A stretch of DNA of 35,579 nt, taken from positions 1 to 35,579 of the forward strand of contig JAMPFM010000028.1 in assembly GCA_023664455.1 (NCBI GenBank), written 5' to 3'. The DNA comes from Blautia sp. GTDB lineage: Bacteria; Bacillota; Clostridia; Lachnospirales; Lachnospiraceae. Below are positions 21,778 through 29,401 of the stretch, one piece after another (positions within the stretch are counted from its first letter, which is position 1; every line of letters starts with the position of its first letter). A program made the translations under genes and the position numbers. The notes below the pieces were generated by a model, which saw only the letters and a list, made by a program, of their open reading frames with translations, made no database searches and had not been told where the DNA came from.

Positions 21778-23094
21778 ATGGATTTGTATGAAAAGATTGT
21801 ACGGGGCGAGGAAAAACTTTCCCTTGTGGGGCTGGGATATGTAGGAATGCCGATTGCGGTAGCTTTTGCTAAAAAGATTAAAGTAGTCGGTTTTGATTTG
21901 AACGAAAAAAAGATTGCACTTTATCAAAGCGGCGTAGACCCTACCAAAGAGGTTGGGAATGATGTGATACGGGAAACGAGTGTGGAATTTACGGCGGACG
22001 CCTCTAAGCTGCAGGAAGCGAAATTCCATATCGTGGCGGTGCCTACGCCGGTGAAACCGGACCATACGCCGGATTTATCGCCTGTGGAAGGGGCGAGCCG
22101 TATTCTGGGACAGAATCTGACGAAAGGCTCAGTAGTGGTATTTGAGTCAACAGTTTATCCGGGTGTTACGGAAGATATCTGCGTGCCGATTCTGGAAAAG
22201 GAGTCGGGCTTACGTTGCGGCGTAGATTTTAAAATCGGTTATTCACCAGAGCGAATCAATCCGGGCGACAAGGTACATAGGCTGGAAACCATTACCAAGA
22301 TTGTATCCGGTATGGACGAAGAGACATTGGAACTTGTGGCAAAAGTTTATGAGTTGGTAGTAGAGGCTGGCGTTTACCGCGCTGAGTCCATTAAAGTCGC
22401 GGAAGCTGCCAAAGTCATTGAGAACAGCCAGAGAGATATCAATATTGCGTTTATGAATGAATTGTCTATCATTTTTCATAAAATGGGCATCGATACCAAG
22501 GCAGTCCTTGAAGCCGCGGGTACGAAATGGAATTTCCTGCCGTTTATGCCGGGGCTGGTAGGCGGGCACTGCATCGGCGTAGACCCCTATTATCTGACTT
22601 ATAAATCGGAGGAGCTGGGCTATCATTCCCGCATCATTCTTGCCGGACGCCGGATTAACGACGAGATGGGTAAATATGTGGCGGAAAGTCTGGTGAAAAA
22701 CCTGATTAAGACGGACGTCCCGGTAAAAAGGGCGAATGTGGCGATTCTGGGCTTTACCTTTAAAGAGAACTGCCCGGATACGAGGAATACGAAGGTCATT
22801 GACATTTATCATGAATTAGGGGAATACGGGATTTTGCCGCTTGTGGTGGATCCGGCTGCAGATGCGGCGGAAGCAAAGCAGCTTTACGGGATTACTTTTG
22901 GCAGCATGGAAGATGTAAAGGATATGGACGCGGTAGTCATCGCAGTGGCGCATAAGCAGTTTCTGGCGCTTGACAGGGATAAAATCGACAGCCTTTACCG
23001 AACCACAAACCGCAGGAAAATTTTGATGGATTTGAAGGGGTTGTTCGACAGGGAGACCTATGCATCAGAAGACTATCTGTATTGGAGATTATAG
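21778..23094 (+). CDS. tviB: UDP-HexNAc 6-dehydrogenase (TviB/WbpA type)
   Basis: A 438-residue nucleotide-sugar dehydrogenase. NAD binding is at GLGYVG (18-23). 'FESTVYPGVTED', 'GYSPERINPGDKVHRLETITKIVSG' and the catalytic Cys265 in 'GGHCIGVDPYYLTYKSEELGY' follow, with 'ILGFTFKENCPDTRNTKV' in the C-terminal domain. The 'SPERINPGDK' and 'DPYYLTYK' wording is the branch that oxidises UDP-GlcNAc or UDP-GalNAc (TviB, WbpA, WbpO) rather than UDP-glucose. The product would be a UDP-HexNAc-uronic acid. The epimerase that follows is the TviC/WbpP partner. The start ATG 21778 has GGAGGAGGAA directly upstream; an ATG at 21757 lies within that site region. A 16-base direct spacing of TTAAGATAG (21720 and 21736) lies in the short leader. 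Confidence 0.92.
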   Translation: MDLYEKIVRGEEKLSLVGLGYVGMPIAVAFAKKIKVVGFDLNEKKIALYQSGVDPTKEVGNDVIRETSVEFTADASKLQEAKFHIVAVPTPVKPDHTPDLSPVEGASRILGQNLTKGSVVVFESTVYPGVTEDICVPILEKESGLRCGVDFKIGYSPERINPGDKVHRLETITKIVSGMDEETLELVAKVYELVVEAGVYRAESIKVAEAAKVIENSQRDINIAFMNELSIIFHKMGIDTKAVLEAAGTKWNFLPFMPGLVGGHCIGVDPYYLTYKSEELGYHSRIILAGRRINDEMGKYVAESLVKNLIKTDVPVKRANVAILGFTFKENCPDTRNTKVIDIYHELGEYGILPLVVDPAADAAEAKQLYGITFGSMEDVKDMDAVVIAVAHKQFLALDRDKIDSLYRTTNRRKILMDLKGLFDRETYASEDYLYWRL

Positions 23095-23109
23095 GATTAC
23101 GGAGGCGAA

Positions 23110-23136
23110 GGTTGAAAGAATTGCATTCTTTCAACC
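23110..23136 (+). other. Perfect 12-bp hairpin downstream of tviB
   Basis: GGTTGAAAGAAT (23110-23121) pairs without mismatch with ATTCTTTCAACC (23125-23136) around a TGC loop. It begins 15 bases after the dehydrogenase stop and ends two bases before the 70-nt leader element. It is not followed by a T run, so it is not a standard terminator. It could protect or attenuate the transcript or mark a processing site. Confidence 0.7.
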
Positions 23137-23138
23137 GC

Positions 23139-23208
23139 AAATTTGTGCTGACATCGTAGATGTCTTGGGCACATAAATTCGCACGTTGAGAAAGGAGCAT
23201 GGTTATAA
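23139..23208 (+). repeat. 70-nt structured leader element, copy 1
   Basis: This copy matches 34639-34708 at 68 of 70 positions, same orientation, each ending just before a gene start. Predicted pairing: AATTT (23140-23144) with AAATT (23175-23179); GTGC (23145-23148) with GCAC (23169-23172); and GACATC (23150-23155) with GATGTC (23159-23164) around GTA. A ribosome binding site AAAGGAG (23191-23197) lies in the 3' part. No promoter is visible directly upstream, unlike copy 2, so here it is internal to the operon. Confidence 0.8.
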
Positions 23209-23210
23209 CA

Positions 23211-24188
23211 ATGGGGTATCAAGAACTGAAATTTGACAAAGACAGCCTTTTTCTGGTGACGGGTGGCGCAGGATTTATCGGTTCCAATCTATGCGAGGCA
23301 TTGACGGATATGGGATACCGGGTGCGCTGTCTGGACAACCTTTCTACCGGGAAACAGGAAAATGTAGATTTGCTTGCGGATAGGGAAAACTATACGTTTA
23401 TCAAAGGCGATATCCGGGATTTGGATACCTGTATGAAGGCTTGCGAAGGTGTGGATTATGTGCTGAACCAGGCGGCGTGGGGAAGCGTGCCGCGAAGCAT
23501 CGAAATGCCCCTTCTCTATGAAGAAATCAATATCCGGGGAACGCTGAATATGATGGAGGCGGCGCGACAGAATCATGTGAAAAAATTCGTCTATGCGTCC
23601 AGCTCTTCCGTTTACGGAGATCACCCGGTACTGCCGAAGAAAGAAGGGCAGGAAGGGCATGTGCTTTCCCCCTATGCATTGACCAAGAGAGTCGATGAAG
23701 AGTACGGCAGACTTTATCATGAGTTGTATGGATTAGATACCTACGGACTGCGCTATTTTAACGTCTTTGGCAGGAGGCAGGATCCCGACGGTGCGTATGC
23801 GGCGGTGATTCCTAAGTTTATCAAACAGCTTCTGCACGGCGAGGTTCCGACGATTAACGGGGACGGCAGACAGTCCAGGGACTTTACTTATATTGACAAT
23901 GTTATCGAGGCAAACTTAAAAGCCTGTCTTGCACCTGCAGAGGCAGCAGGGGAGGCATTTAACATTGGCGCGGGCGGCAGGGAGTTTTTAATCGACATTT
24001 ATTATGACCTCTGCGAAGCGCTGGATAAAAAGGTGGAGCCCAATTTCGGACCCGCGAGAAAAGGCGATATCCGGGATTCCAATGCGGATATTACGAAAGC
24101 AAGGCAGTTGCTTTCCTACGCCCCGGAGTATGATTTTAAAAAGGGAATCGCGCTGGCAATCGCGTGGTATCGGGAAAATCTGGCATGA
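23211..24188 (+). CDS. NAD-dependent epimerase, UDP-HexNAc(A) 4-epimerase type (TviC/WbpP)
   Basis: A 325-residue extended SDR. NAD binding is at VTGGAGFIG (16-24), 'NQAAWGSVPRSIEMP' sits in the active-site loop, 'YASSSSVYGD' provides the catalytic Ser, and Tyr155-x-x-x-Lys159 is in 'SPYALTKRVDEEYG'. 'YFNVFGRRQDPDGAYAAVIPKFI' and 'INGDGRQSRDFTYIDNVIEANL' complete the family pattern. The 'GSVPRS' loop is characteristic of TviC/WbpP, which interconvert GlcNAc and GalNAc forms of UDP-sugars or their uronic acids. With the TviB-type gene before it, UDP-GalNAcA is a likely product. Two in-frame ATG codons exist. ATG 23199 sits one base from the ribosome binding site; ATG 23211 at 13 bases is preferred, by analogy with the same leader before the DUF4160 gene. 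Confidence 0.88.
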   Translation: MGYQELKFDKDSLFLVTGGAGFIGSNLCEALTDMGYRVRCLDNLSTGKQENVDLLADRENYTFIKGDIRDLDTCMKACEGVDYVLNQAAWGSVPRSIEMPLLYEEINIRGTLNMMEAARQNHVKKFVYASSSSVYGDHPVLPKKEGQEGHVLSPYALTKRVDEEYGRLYHELYGLDTYGLRYFNVFGRRQDPDGAYAAVIPKFIKQLLHGEVPTINGDGRQSRDFTYIDNVIEANLKACLAPAEAAGEAFNIGAGGREFLIDIYYDLCEALDKKVEPNFGPARKGDIRDSNADITKARQLLSYAPEYDFKKGIALAIAWYRENLA

Positions 24189-24943
24189 TGGGCAGAAAAA
24201 TTGCAGTTCGGATGGACGATATTACGCCGGACATGAATTGGGAAAATTTTTACTTTTTTCAGAAATTGTTTGAAGAGGCGGGCATAACGCCGCTGCTTGG
24301 CATCGTGCCGGACAACCGGGATGAGAAACTAAGCTGCGGGGAGTTCCATAAGGAATTTTATGCGGAAATGAAGAAGTTGGAGCAGGCGGGATACTGTTTT
24401 GCCATGCACGGCTGCCATCATGTCTATACGACGAAAAAGGGCGGCCTTTTTCCCTTAAATTGCCAGTCCGAATTTGCCGGAGTTCCATTTAAAGAGCAGA
24501 AAAATATGCTGCAAGCCGGGAAAGAACGGCTAAGGGCGCAGGGAATCGATACCGATATTTTTATGGCGCCGGCGCACTCTTATGATAACAATACGCTTCG
24601 AGCATTAAAAGAAACCGGGTTTTGCAAAGTGACCGACGGCTTTGGCAAAGTTCCTTATACGGACAGAGGACTGACCTTTTATCCCATTTCTTTTCTGCTG
24701 CGTCGCAGTCTGACGCAGAAAGACGGCGTAACGACGATGGTTATCCATGCCAATACGGTGACAGAAGCGGATAAAGAGCGATATCAGAGAATTTTTAAGG
24801 AATACCGGGAACAGCTTATTTCTTATGTAGAGCTTTTCAAAATACAGCCGGTGAAACGCCATCTTGGGGGCAGGGTTTTAGAATATCTGTTAGCAAAAGG
24901 CAAGTATCTGCTGGTCAGGATGAGAAGCGGAATGGGCGAATAA
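24185..24943 (+). CDS. DUF2334/NodB-like carbohydrate deacetylase
   Basis: A 252-residue protein with the polysaccharide deacetylase-like pattern of the DUF2334 group. 'VRMDDITPDMNW' has the metal and catalytic Asp11-Asp12 pair, 'FAMHGCHHVY' has His75, His78 and His79, and 'DIFMAPAHSYDNNTLRAL' forms the third block. There is no signal peptide or membrane segment, so it probably acts in the cytoplasm on a nucleotide- or lipid-linked sugar rather than on finished polymer. Its ATG overlaps the epimerase stop (ATGA at 24185-24188), so it is coupled to UDP-HexNAc metabolism. The formyltransferase-like gene follows 21 bases later. N-deacetylation followed by formylation is an attractive but unproved reading. 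Confidence 0.78.
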   Translation: MMGRKIAVRMDDITPDMNWENFYFFQKLFEEAGITPLLGIVPDNRDEKLSCGEFHKEFYAEMKKLEQAGYCFAMHGCHHVYTTKKGGLFPLNCQSEFAGVPFKEQKNMLQAGKERLRAQGIDTDIFMAPAHSYDNNTLRALKETGFCKVTDGFGKVPYTDRGLTFYPISFLLRRSLTQKDGVTTMVIHANTVTEADKERYQRIFKEYREQLISYVELFKIQPVKRHLGGRVLEYLLAKGKYLLVRMRSGMGE

Positions 24944-24964
24944 GAGAAAGGAAGTCTTTGGAGG

Positions 24965-25888
24965 ATGAAATATAAGGTTGTTGTATTCGGCGTGAAAGAT
25001 ACTTCCGAAACGATTGTAGAGTTTATTCAGAATACGATTTGTCCGGTGGATTTAGTGATTACCGTCAGCCCGGCGGTGACGCAGAAAAATCAGATATCCG
25101 GCTATAAAGGGCTGTCCTTTTTGACGAAAGAATATGGAATCCCTGTGCATGAAGCGGACAGTTATTTTTTGACGGATGAAAAAACGCAGGACTTTTTAAA
25201 AGAAAATGAATTTGACATCGGTATTTCTATGGGATGGCAGAGATTGATTCCGCCTTCCGTGCTGGACAGCTTTCGTTTCGGCATCTACGGATTTCATGGA
25301 AACTGCGGTTATCTGCCTTTCGGGCGGGGACGCTCCCCCTTAAATTGGTCTATCATCCTGGGGGATAGCCGGTTTAATCTGAATTTATTCCGTTATGATG
25401 AAAAAGCGGACAGTCCCAACGTCTTTGCCACGGAAATGTTTTCCCTTACAGAGCATGACGATATCAGGACGGCGCAGTATAAAAATATGATTTGCTCCAA
25501 AAACCTGATTAAAAAGCTGCTTGCAGCATACGAAAACGGCAATATCCCGATTCGCACGGATTCTAAGGATTTCGACTCCTGGTACGCCAAACGCACGGCG
25601 GCGGATGGCAGGATTGATTTTCACGAGAGAACGAGAAATATTTATAATTTAATCCGCGGTGTAGCAGCGCCTTTTCCGGGCGCCTACGCAATGTGCGGGG
25701 AAGCGAAAGTGACAATCTGGGAAGCTCACCCTTTTGATGAAATGATAGATTTTTCGGCCTATGCGCCGGGCGAAGTCATTGATGTTTTCGACGAAAAACC
25801 GATTGTAAGAACAGTAGACGGCTCATTGTTAATCGATAGATACGATTGCGAACACAAATTGCAGGCGGGGGATATCCTGACTTCATAG
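24965..25888 (+). CDS. Formyltransferase-family protein, probable sugar N-formyltransferase
   Basis: A 307-residue protein of the methionyl-tRNA formyltransferase fold. The catalytic domain has 'GFHGNCGYLPFGRGRSPLNWSIILGD' (109-134) with His111 and the LP-x-x-RGRSPLNW signature. 'YDEKADSPNVF' provides the likely catalytic Asp149. The C-terminal region has 'RGVAAPFPGAYAMCGEAKVTIWEA', the usual second domain of sugar and tRNA formyltransferases. The Asn that precedes the His by two residues in ArnA and Fmt is Gly109 here, so the active site is atypical. It is too short and too diverged to be the housekeeping Fmt. In context it would put a formyl group on an amino sugar from this locus. AAAGGA at 24947-24952 is the better ribosome binding site; a GGAGG directly abuts the ATG. 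Confidence 0.8.
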   Translation: MKYKVVVFGVKDTSETIVEFIQNTICPVDLVITVSPAVTQKNQISGYKGLSFLTKEYGIPVHEADSYFLTDEKTQDFLKENEFDIGISMGWQRLIPPSVLDSFRFGIYGFHGNCGYLPFGRGRSPLNWSIILGDSRFNLNLFRYDEKADSPNVFATEMFSLTEHDDIRTAQYKNMICSKNLIKKLLAAYENGNIPIRTDSKDFDSWYAKRTAADGRIDFHERTRNIYNLIRGVAAPFPGAYAMCGEAKVTIWEAHPFDEMIDFSAYAPGEVIDVFDEKPIVRTVDGSLLIDRYDCEHKLQAGDILTS

Positions 25889-25994
25889 AAATAATTGTGA
25901 GGCGTAGCCCTTCATAACCTGAGTCATACAGCGAAAGCGTGCCCGGCGGTGAGATGTCTGATTGCGCAGCGGGGCTTGCGGCGGAGGATAAGCG

Positions 25995-27152
25995 ATGGCG
26001 GAAGCGGTACGGATACTACATGTGCTCGGCGGCACCGGACTTGGCGGTGCGGAAAGCCGGATTATGGATTTATACAGGCAGATGGACAGGGAAGAGATTC
26101 AGTTCGACTTTCTTGTGCATAGCAGCGCTCTAAAGCGTGCCGGACAGGACGCCGGAGCGAGGGAAAAACAGTTTTATGATGAGGAAATCCTCTCAATGGG
26201 AGGGCATATCTATGTGCTCCCGAAGTTTAAAGTATATAATTATCTGACTTATCGAAACGCCGTCAAAGCCTTTTTTGCAGCACATCATGAGTTCCGTGTG
26301 GTACAGGGGCATATGACGAGCACAGCCTCTATTTACCTACCGCTTGCGAAAGCGGCGGGCGTTCCGGTTACGGTAGCCCATTCGAGAAGCGCGGGCGTGG
26401 GAAAAGGGCTAAAAGGAATCGCCACGAAATGGCTGCGGAAAAATTTATACCGCAAAGCCGATTACTGTTTCGCATGTTCCAAACTTGCCGGTATTGATGC
26501 TTTTGGGAAAGCATGGACAGAGGCGGGCAATGTCAAGATCATCCACAATGCCATCGATGCCGGGAAATTTACTTACCGGGCGGAGAAAAGGGATAAGATG
26601 CGTCAGAGCCTTGGAATCGCGGATAAACTGGTAATAGGCCATGTGGGGCGGATATCCCATCCGAAAAATCATCCTTATTTATTAGAAGTGTTTGCCGCAC
26701 TCTGCGCACTAGGGAAAGACGCGGTCCTGCTTTTAGTCGGGGATGGACCGGATAAAGAAAAAATACAACAGAAAAGTGAAGAACTTGGAATAAAAAAACG
26801 AGTGTTATTCGTAGGAAATCAAAGACGTCCCGAAGATTATTATCAGGCATTTGATTTTTTCCTGCTTCCCTCTTTCTATGAAGGGCTGCCGGGAGTGCTG
26901 GTGGAAGCACAGGCGGCGGGATTGCGCTGTTTTGTTTCAGATACGGTGACGAGGGAAGCGCAGACGACAGAGCTTGTGAGCTATCTTAGCATCGAGGCGC
27001 CGGCGAGAGTCTGGGCGCAGGAAATTCTTAGTAAGGCGGATTATGAAAGGCGGGATACCTACCAGGAAATCGTAGGGAGCGGTTTTGACGTCAAGGCACA
27101 GGCAGAGGCTTACAGGAGCTTTTATTTAAACGGGGATGATTCGGGATTATGA
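25995..27152 (+). CDS. Glycosyltransferase family 4
   Basis: A 385-residue GT4 with an N-terminal 'ILHVLGGTGLGGAESRIMDLYRQM' acceptor-side motif, 'VQGHMTSTASIYLPLAKAAGVPVTVAHSRS', the donor-domain start 'LVIGHVGRISHPKNHPYLLEVFAAL', and Glu296-x7-Glu304 in 'YEGLPGVLVEAQAAG'. The layout resembles the EpsF-type branch, in which many members add hexoses to exopolysaccharide repeat units. It begins a run of three consecutive GT4 genes joined by ATGA overlaps. GGAGG lies seven bases before ATG 25995. The 106-base spacer before it shows no promoter I trust. Donor and linkage cannot be assigned. Confidence 0.9.
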   Translation: MAEAVRILHVLGGTGLGGAESRIMDLYRQMDREEIQFDFLVHSSALKRAGQDAGAREKQFYDEEILSMGGHIYVLPKFKVYNYLTYRNAVKAFFAAHHEFRVVQGHMTSTASIYLPLAKAAGVPVTVAHSRSAGVGKGLKGIATKWLRKNLYRKADYCFACSKLAGIDAFGKAWTEAGNVKIIHNAIDAGKFTYRAEKRDKMRQSLGIADKLVIGHVGRISHPKNHPYLLEVFAALCALGKDAVLLLVGDGPDKEKIQQKSEELGIKKRVLFVGNQRRPEDYYQAFDFFLLPSFYEGLPGVLVEAQAAGLRCFVSDTVTREAQTTELVSYLSIEAPARVWAQEILSKADYERRDTYQEIVGSGFDVKAQAEAYRSFYLNGDDSGL

Positions 27153-28252
27153 AAAAAATATTATTGATTGTACCGGCGCTGCATCAGGGCGGCTTTGAAA
27201 AAGTATGTGTCATGACGGCGCGGGTATTGCAGCCATACTTTAAAGTAACAATCGTTATTTTTGATTCTAAAGATATTGCCTACGATATCGAGGGACTTTC
27301 CGTGATAGATTTGCACTTACCAAGCGAGCAGGGCACACTGGCGAAAATAGCAAATGTGTTTAAGCGCGGGCGCGGAATCCGTAAGATAAAAAAAGCGGAA
27401 AACATCGATATCGCTTACAGTTTTGGACCGACGGCAAATCTCGCCAATATCGCTGCCGGAGGAAAGGCGGAAAAATGGCTGGGCGTCAGAAGCTATATGG
27501 ATATGGAAAATCCAAGGCAGATACGTCTCTTTTGCAGACATGCGGACAGACTGCTCTGCTGTTCCCAGGCAATTTGCGACGAGGCGCGCAGTAAATACGG
27601 TTGTAAAAAGGCGGTAACGCTGCAGAATCCTTTTGACATTAAGGAAATCGAGCGCCTTGCTGTAAGAGAAGAAGCAAAGCTGCCTTGGAATGAGGGCAGA
27701 ATCATTCTTTCTATGGGAAGGGAAGATAGTGTAAAAGGATTCTGGCATCTGATAAAAGCATTTTATCTGGTACAGCAGGAACTTACGGATATGAAGCTGC
27801 TGATTATCGGGGAAGGGGAATTTACGGAATATCGTAAACTTGCAGAGCGGCTAGGAATCGGGGAAGCGGTCTGTTTCGCCGGTTTACAGAAAAATCCCTA
27901 TCCCTATCTGAAACAGGGGACGCTCTATGCGCTGACCTCTTACCATGAAGGATTTCCGAATGCGCTGGTGGAAGCGATGGCATTGGGCGTGCCGGCGATT
28001 GCCACGGACTGCATGACGGGACCGGGGGAAATCTTAGAAGACAAGTACGGTATCCTGATTCCGAATATGAGCCCGGAGCCGGACTGGAACCCGGAGCATA
28101 TTACGGAAGAAGAGAAAAATCTGGCGTCCCAGATGATTGCACTCTTAAAAGATGAGAAGCGGCTTGCGCATTATCGCGAGATGGCGTTAAAACGCGCCGG
28201 GGACTATACGGTTGAGACATATGTCGAAAAGATAAGGGAGTGGGCAGAATGA
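27149..28252 (+). CDS. Glycosyltransferase family 4
   Basis: A 367-residue GT4. N-terminal 'ILLIVPALHQGGFEKVCVMTARVL', a donor domain from 'IILSMGREDSVKGFWHLIKAFYLV', and Glu267-x7-Glu275 in 'HEGFPNALVEAMALG', followed by 'PAIATDCMTGPGEIL'. It overlaps the GT4 before it (ATGA, 27149-27152) and the one after it (ATGA, 28249-28252), so the three should be made in fixed ratio. It likely adds one sugar of the repeat unit on the cytoplasmic face. It is closer in style to the GT4 proteins at 28249 and 33381 than to the PglA-like enzyme. Confidence 0.9.
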   Translation: MKKILLIVPALHQGGFEKVCVMTARVLQPYFKVTIVIFDSKDIAYDIEGLSVIDLHLPSEQGTLAKIANVFKRGRGIRKIKKAENIDIAYSFGPTANLANIAAGGKAEKWLGVRSYMDMENPRQIRLFCRHADRLLCCSQAICDEARSKYGCKKAVTLQNPFDIKEIERLAVREEAKLPWNEGRIILSMGREDSVKGFWHLIKAFYLVQQELTDMKLLIIGEGEFTEYRKLAERLGIGEAVCFAGLQKNPYPYLKQGTLYALTSYHEGFPNALVEAMALGVPAIATDCMTGPGEILEDKYGILIPNMSPEPDWNPEHITEEEKNLASQMIALLKDEKRLAHYREMALKRAGDYTVETYVEKIREWAE

Positions 28253-29352
28253 CACGGAAAATTGCGTTTCATTTAAATTCTTTGGAACAGGGCGGCGCAG
28301 AGAGGGTCGTCACGAATCTGGCGAATCAGTTTGCCAGAAACGGTTATCAGGTTTTGATTGCTACGGAATGGTATGGGGAAAACGAATTTAAGACGGACGC
28401 AAATGTGAAGCGGGTTCATGTAGGGCTCCGGGACGGCGATGAGAAAAAATCCCGCCTGATGAAAATTTTACTGCGGGTGCATTATTTAAGGCAATGTTTA
28501 AAAGATGAGAAGCCGGATATTTTAATTCCTTTTACAAGAAATCCGCTTTACCGGGGACTGACGGCGGCATATTTTATGAAAATACCGGTACTAATTTCTA
28601 TCCGCACCGACCCGGCGGGGCATTATGAGAGATGGAGCGATAAAATACAGATTCCCCTGCTTTTTCCAAGGGCAGACGGCTGTGTATTCCAGACGGAGGG
28701 GGCAAAAGAATTTTTTGCGCCGAGACTACAGAAAAATTCGCGGATTATTTTAAACCCGCTCAATCCTAAATATATCGGAATACCGGAACCAGAGAAACGG
28801 ACGAAGAGCGTGGTGCAGTCCGGGCGGCTGGTAGATTTCAAGAATCAGCAGATGTTAATCCGCGCTTTTATCAATGTGCATCAGAAGCATCCCGATTATG
28901 ATTTAAAAATTTATGGCGGAGATTCCTTAGACGGAACGAAGGAAATCTTAGAGACGTTAATTGCAGAGAATCATGCCGGCGGCTATATTCACCTGATGGG
29001 AGCAAGCGATTCGCTGGAAAAAGAAATAGCGGACGCCGCGCTTTTTGCCTTTACTTCCGATTGGGAGGGACTGCCCAACGCCCTGATGGAGGCGATGGCA
29101 TTAGGGCTGCCGATTGTCGCGACGGACTGTCCCTGCGGCGGTCCCAGAACCATCATGACCCATGAAAAAGATGGTCTCCTGATACCGATTAAAAATCAGA
29201 AGGCATTGGAAGACGGTATCAACCGTCTGATAGAAGACCCCAAGCTGGCGGCGCGGCTTGGCGCGGAGGCAAGGAAGATTGCGGATAAGGCAAATGGCGA
29301 TGCGGTATTTGCGCAGTGGAAAGATTACATAGAGCAGTTATGTGCTCAGTGA
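28249..29352 (+). CDS. Glycosyltransferase family 4
   Basis: A 367-residue GT4. N-terminal 'IAFHLNSLEQGGAERVVTNLANQFARNGYQV', 'LISIRTDPAGHYERWSDK', a donor domain from 'SVVQSGRLVDFKNQQMLIRAF', and Glu273-x7-Glu281 in 'WEGLPNALMEAMALG', then 'IVATDCPCGGPRTIM'. The same 'GGAERV' opening and 'NPLNP/NSLNP' linker occur in the GT4 at 33381, suggesting that these two descend from one gene. The start is taken at ATG 28249, overlapping the previous stop; a GTG nine bases earlier is also in frame. Donor and acceptor are unknown. Confidence 0.9.
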   Translation: MTRKIAFHLNSLEQGGAERVVTNLANQFARNGYQVLIATEWYGENEFKTDANVKRVHVGLRDGDEKKSRLMKILLRVHYLRQCLKDEKPDILIPFTRNPLYRGLTAAYFMKIPVLISIRTDPAGHYERWSDKIQIPLLFPRADGCVFQTEGAKEFFAPRLQKNSRIILNPLNPKYIGIPEPEKRTKSVVQSGRLVDFKNQQMLIRAFINVHQKHPDYDLKIYGGDSLDGTKEILETLIAENHAGGYIHLMGASDSLEKEIADAALFAFTSDWEGLPNALMEAMALGLPIVATDCPCGGPRTIMTHEKDGLLIPIKNQKALEDGINRLIEDPKLAARLGAEARKIADKANGDAVFAQWKDYIEQLCAQ

Positions 29353-29401
29353 GATAGAAAGAGTTGCCACATTTGCGGGGAATAGATATAATGAGGTGTA
29401 T

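Noticed and set aside
23110-23136. The 12-bp hairpin as an intrinsic terminator
   Set aside because: It is followed by GCAAATTT and not by a T tract, and downstream genes have no visible promoter of their own at that point.
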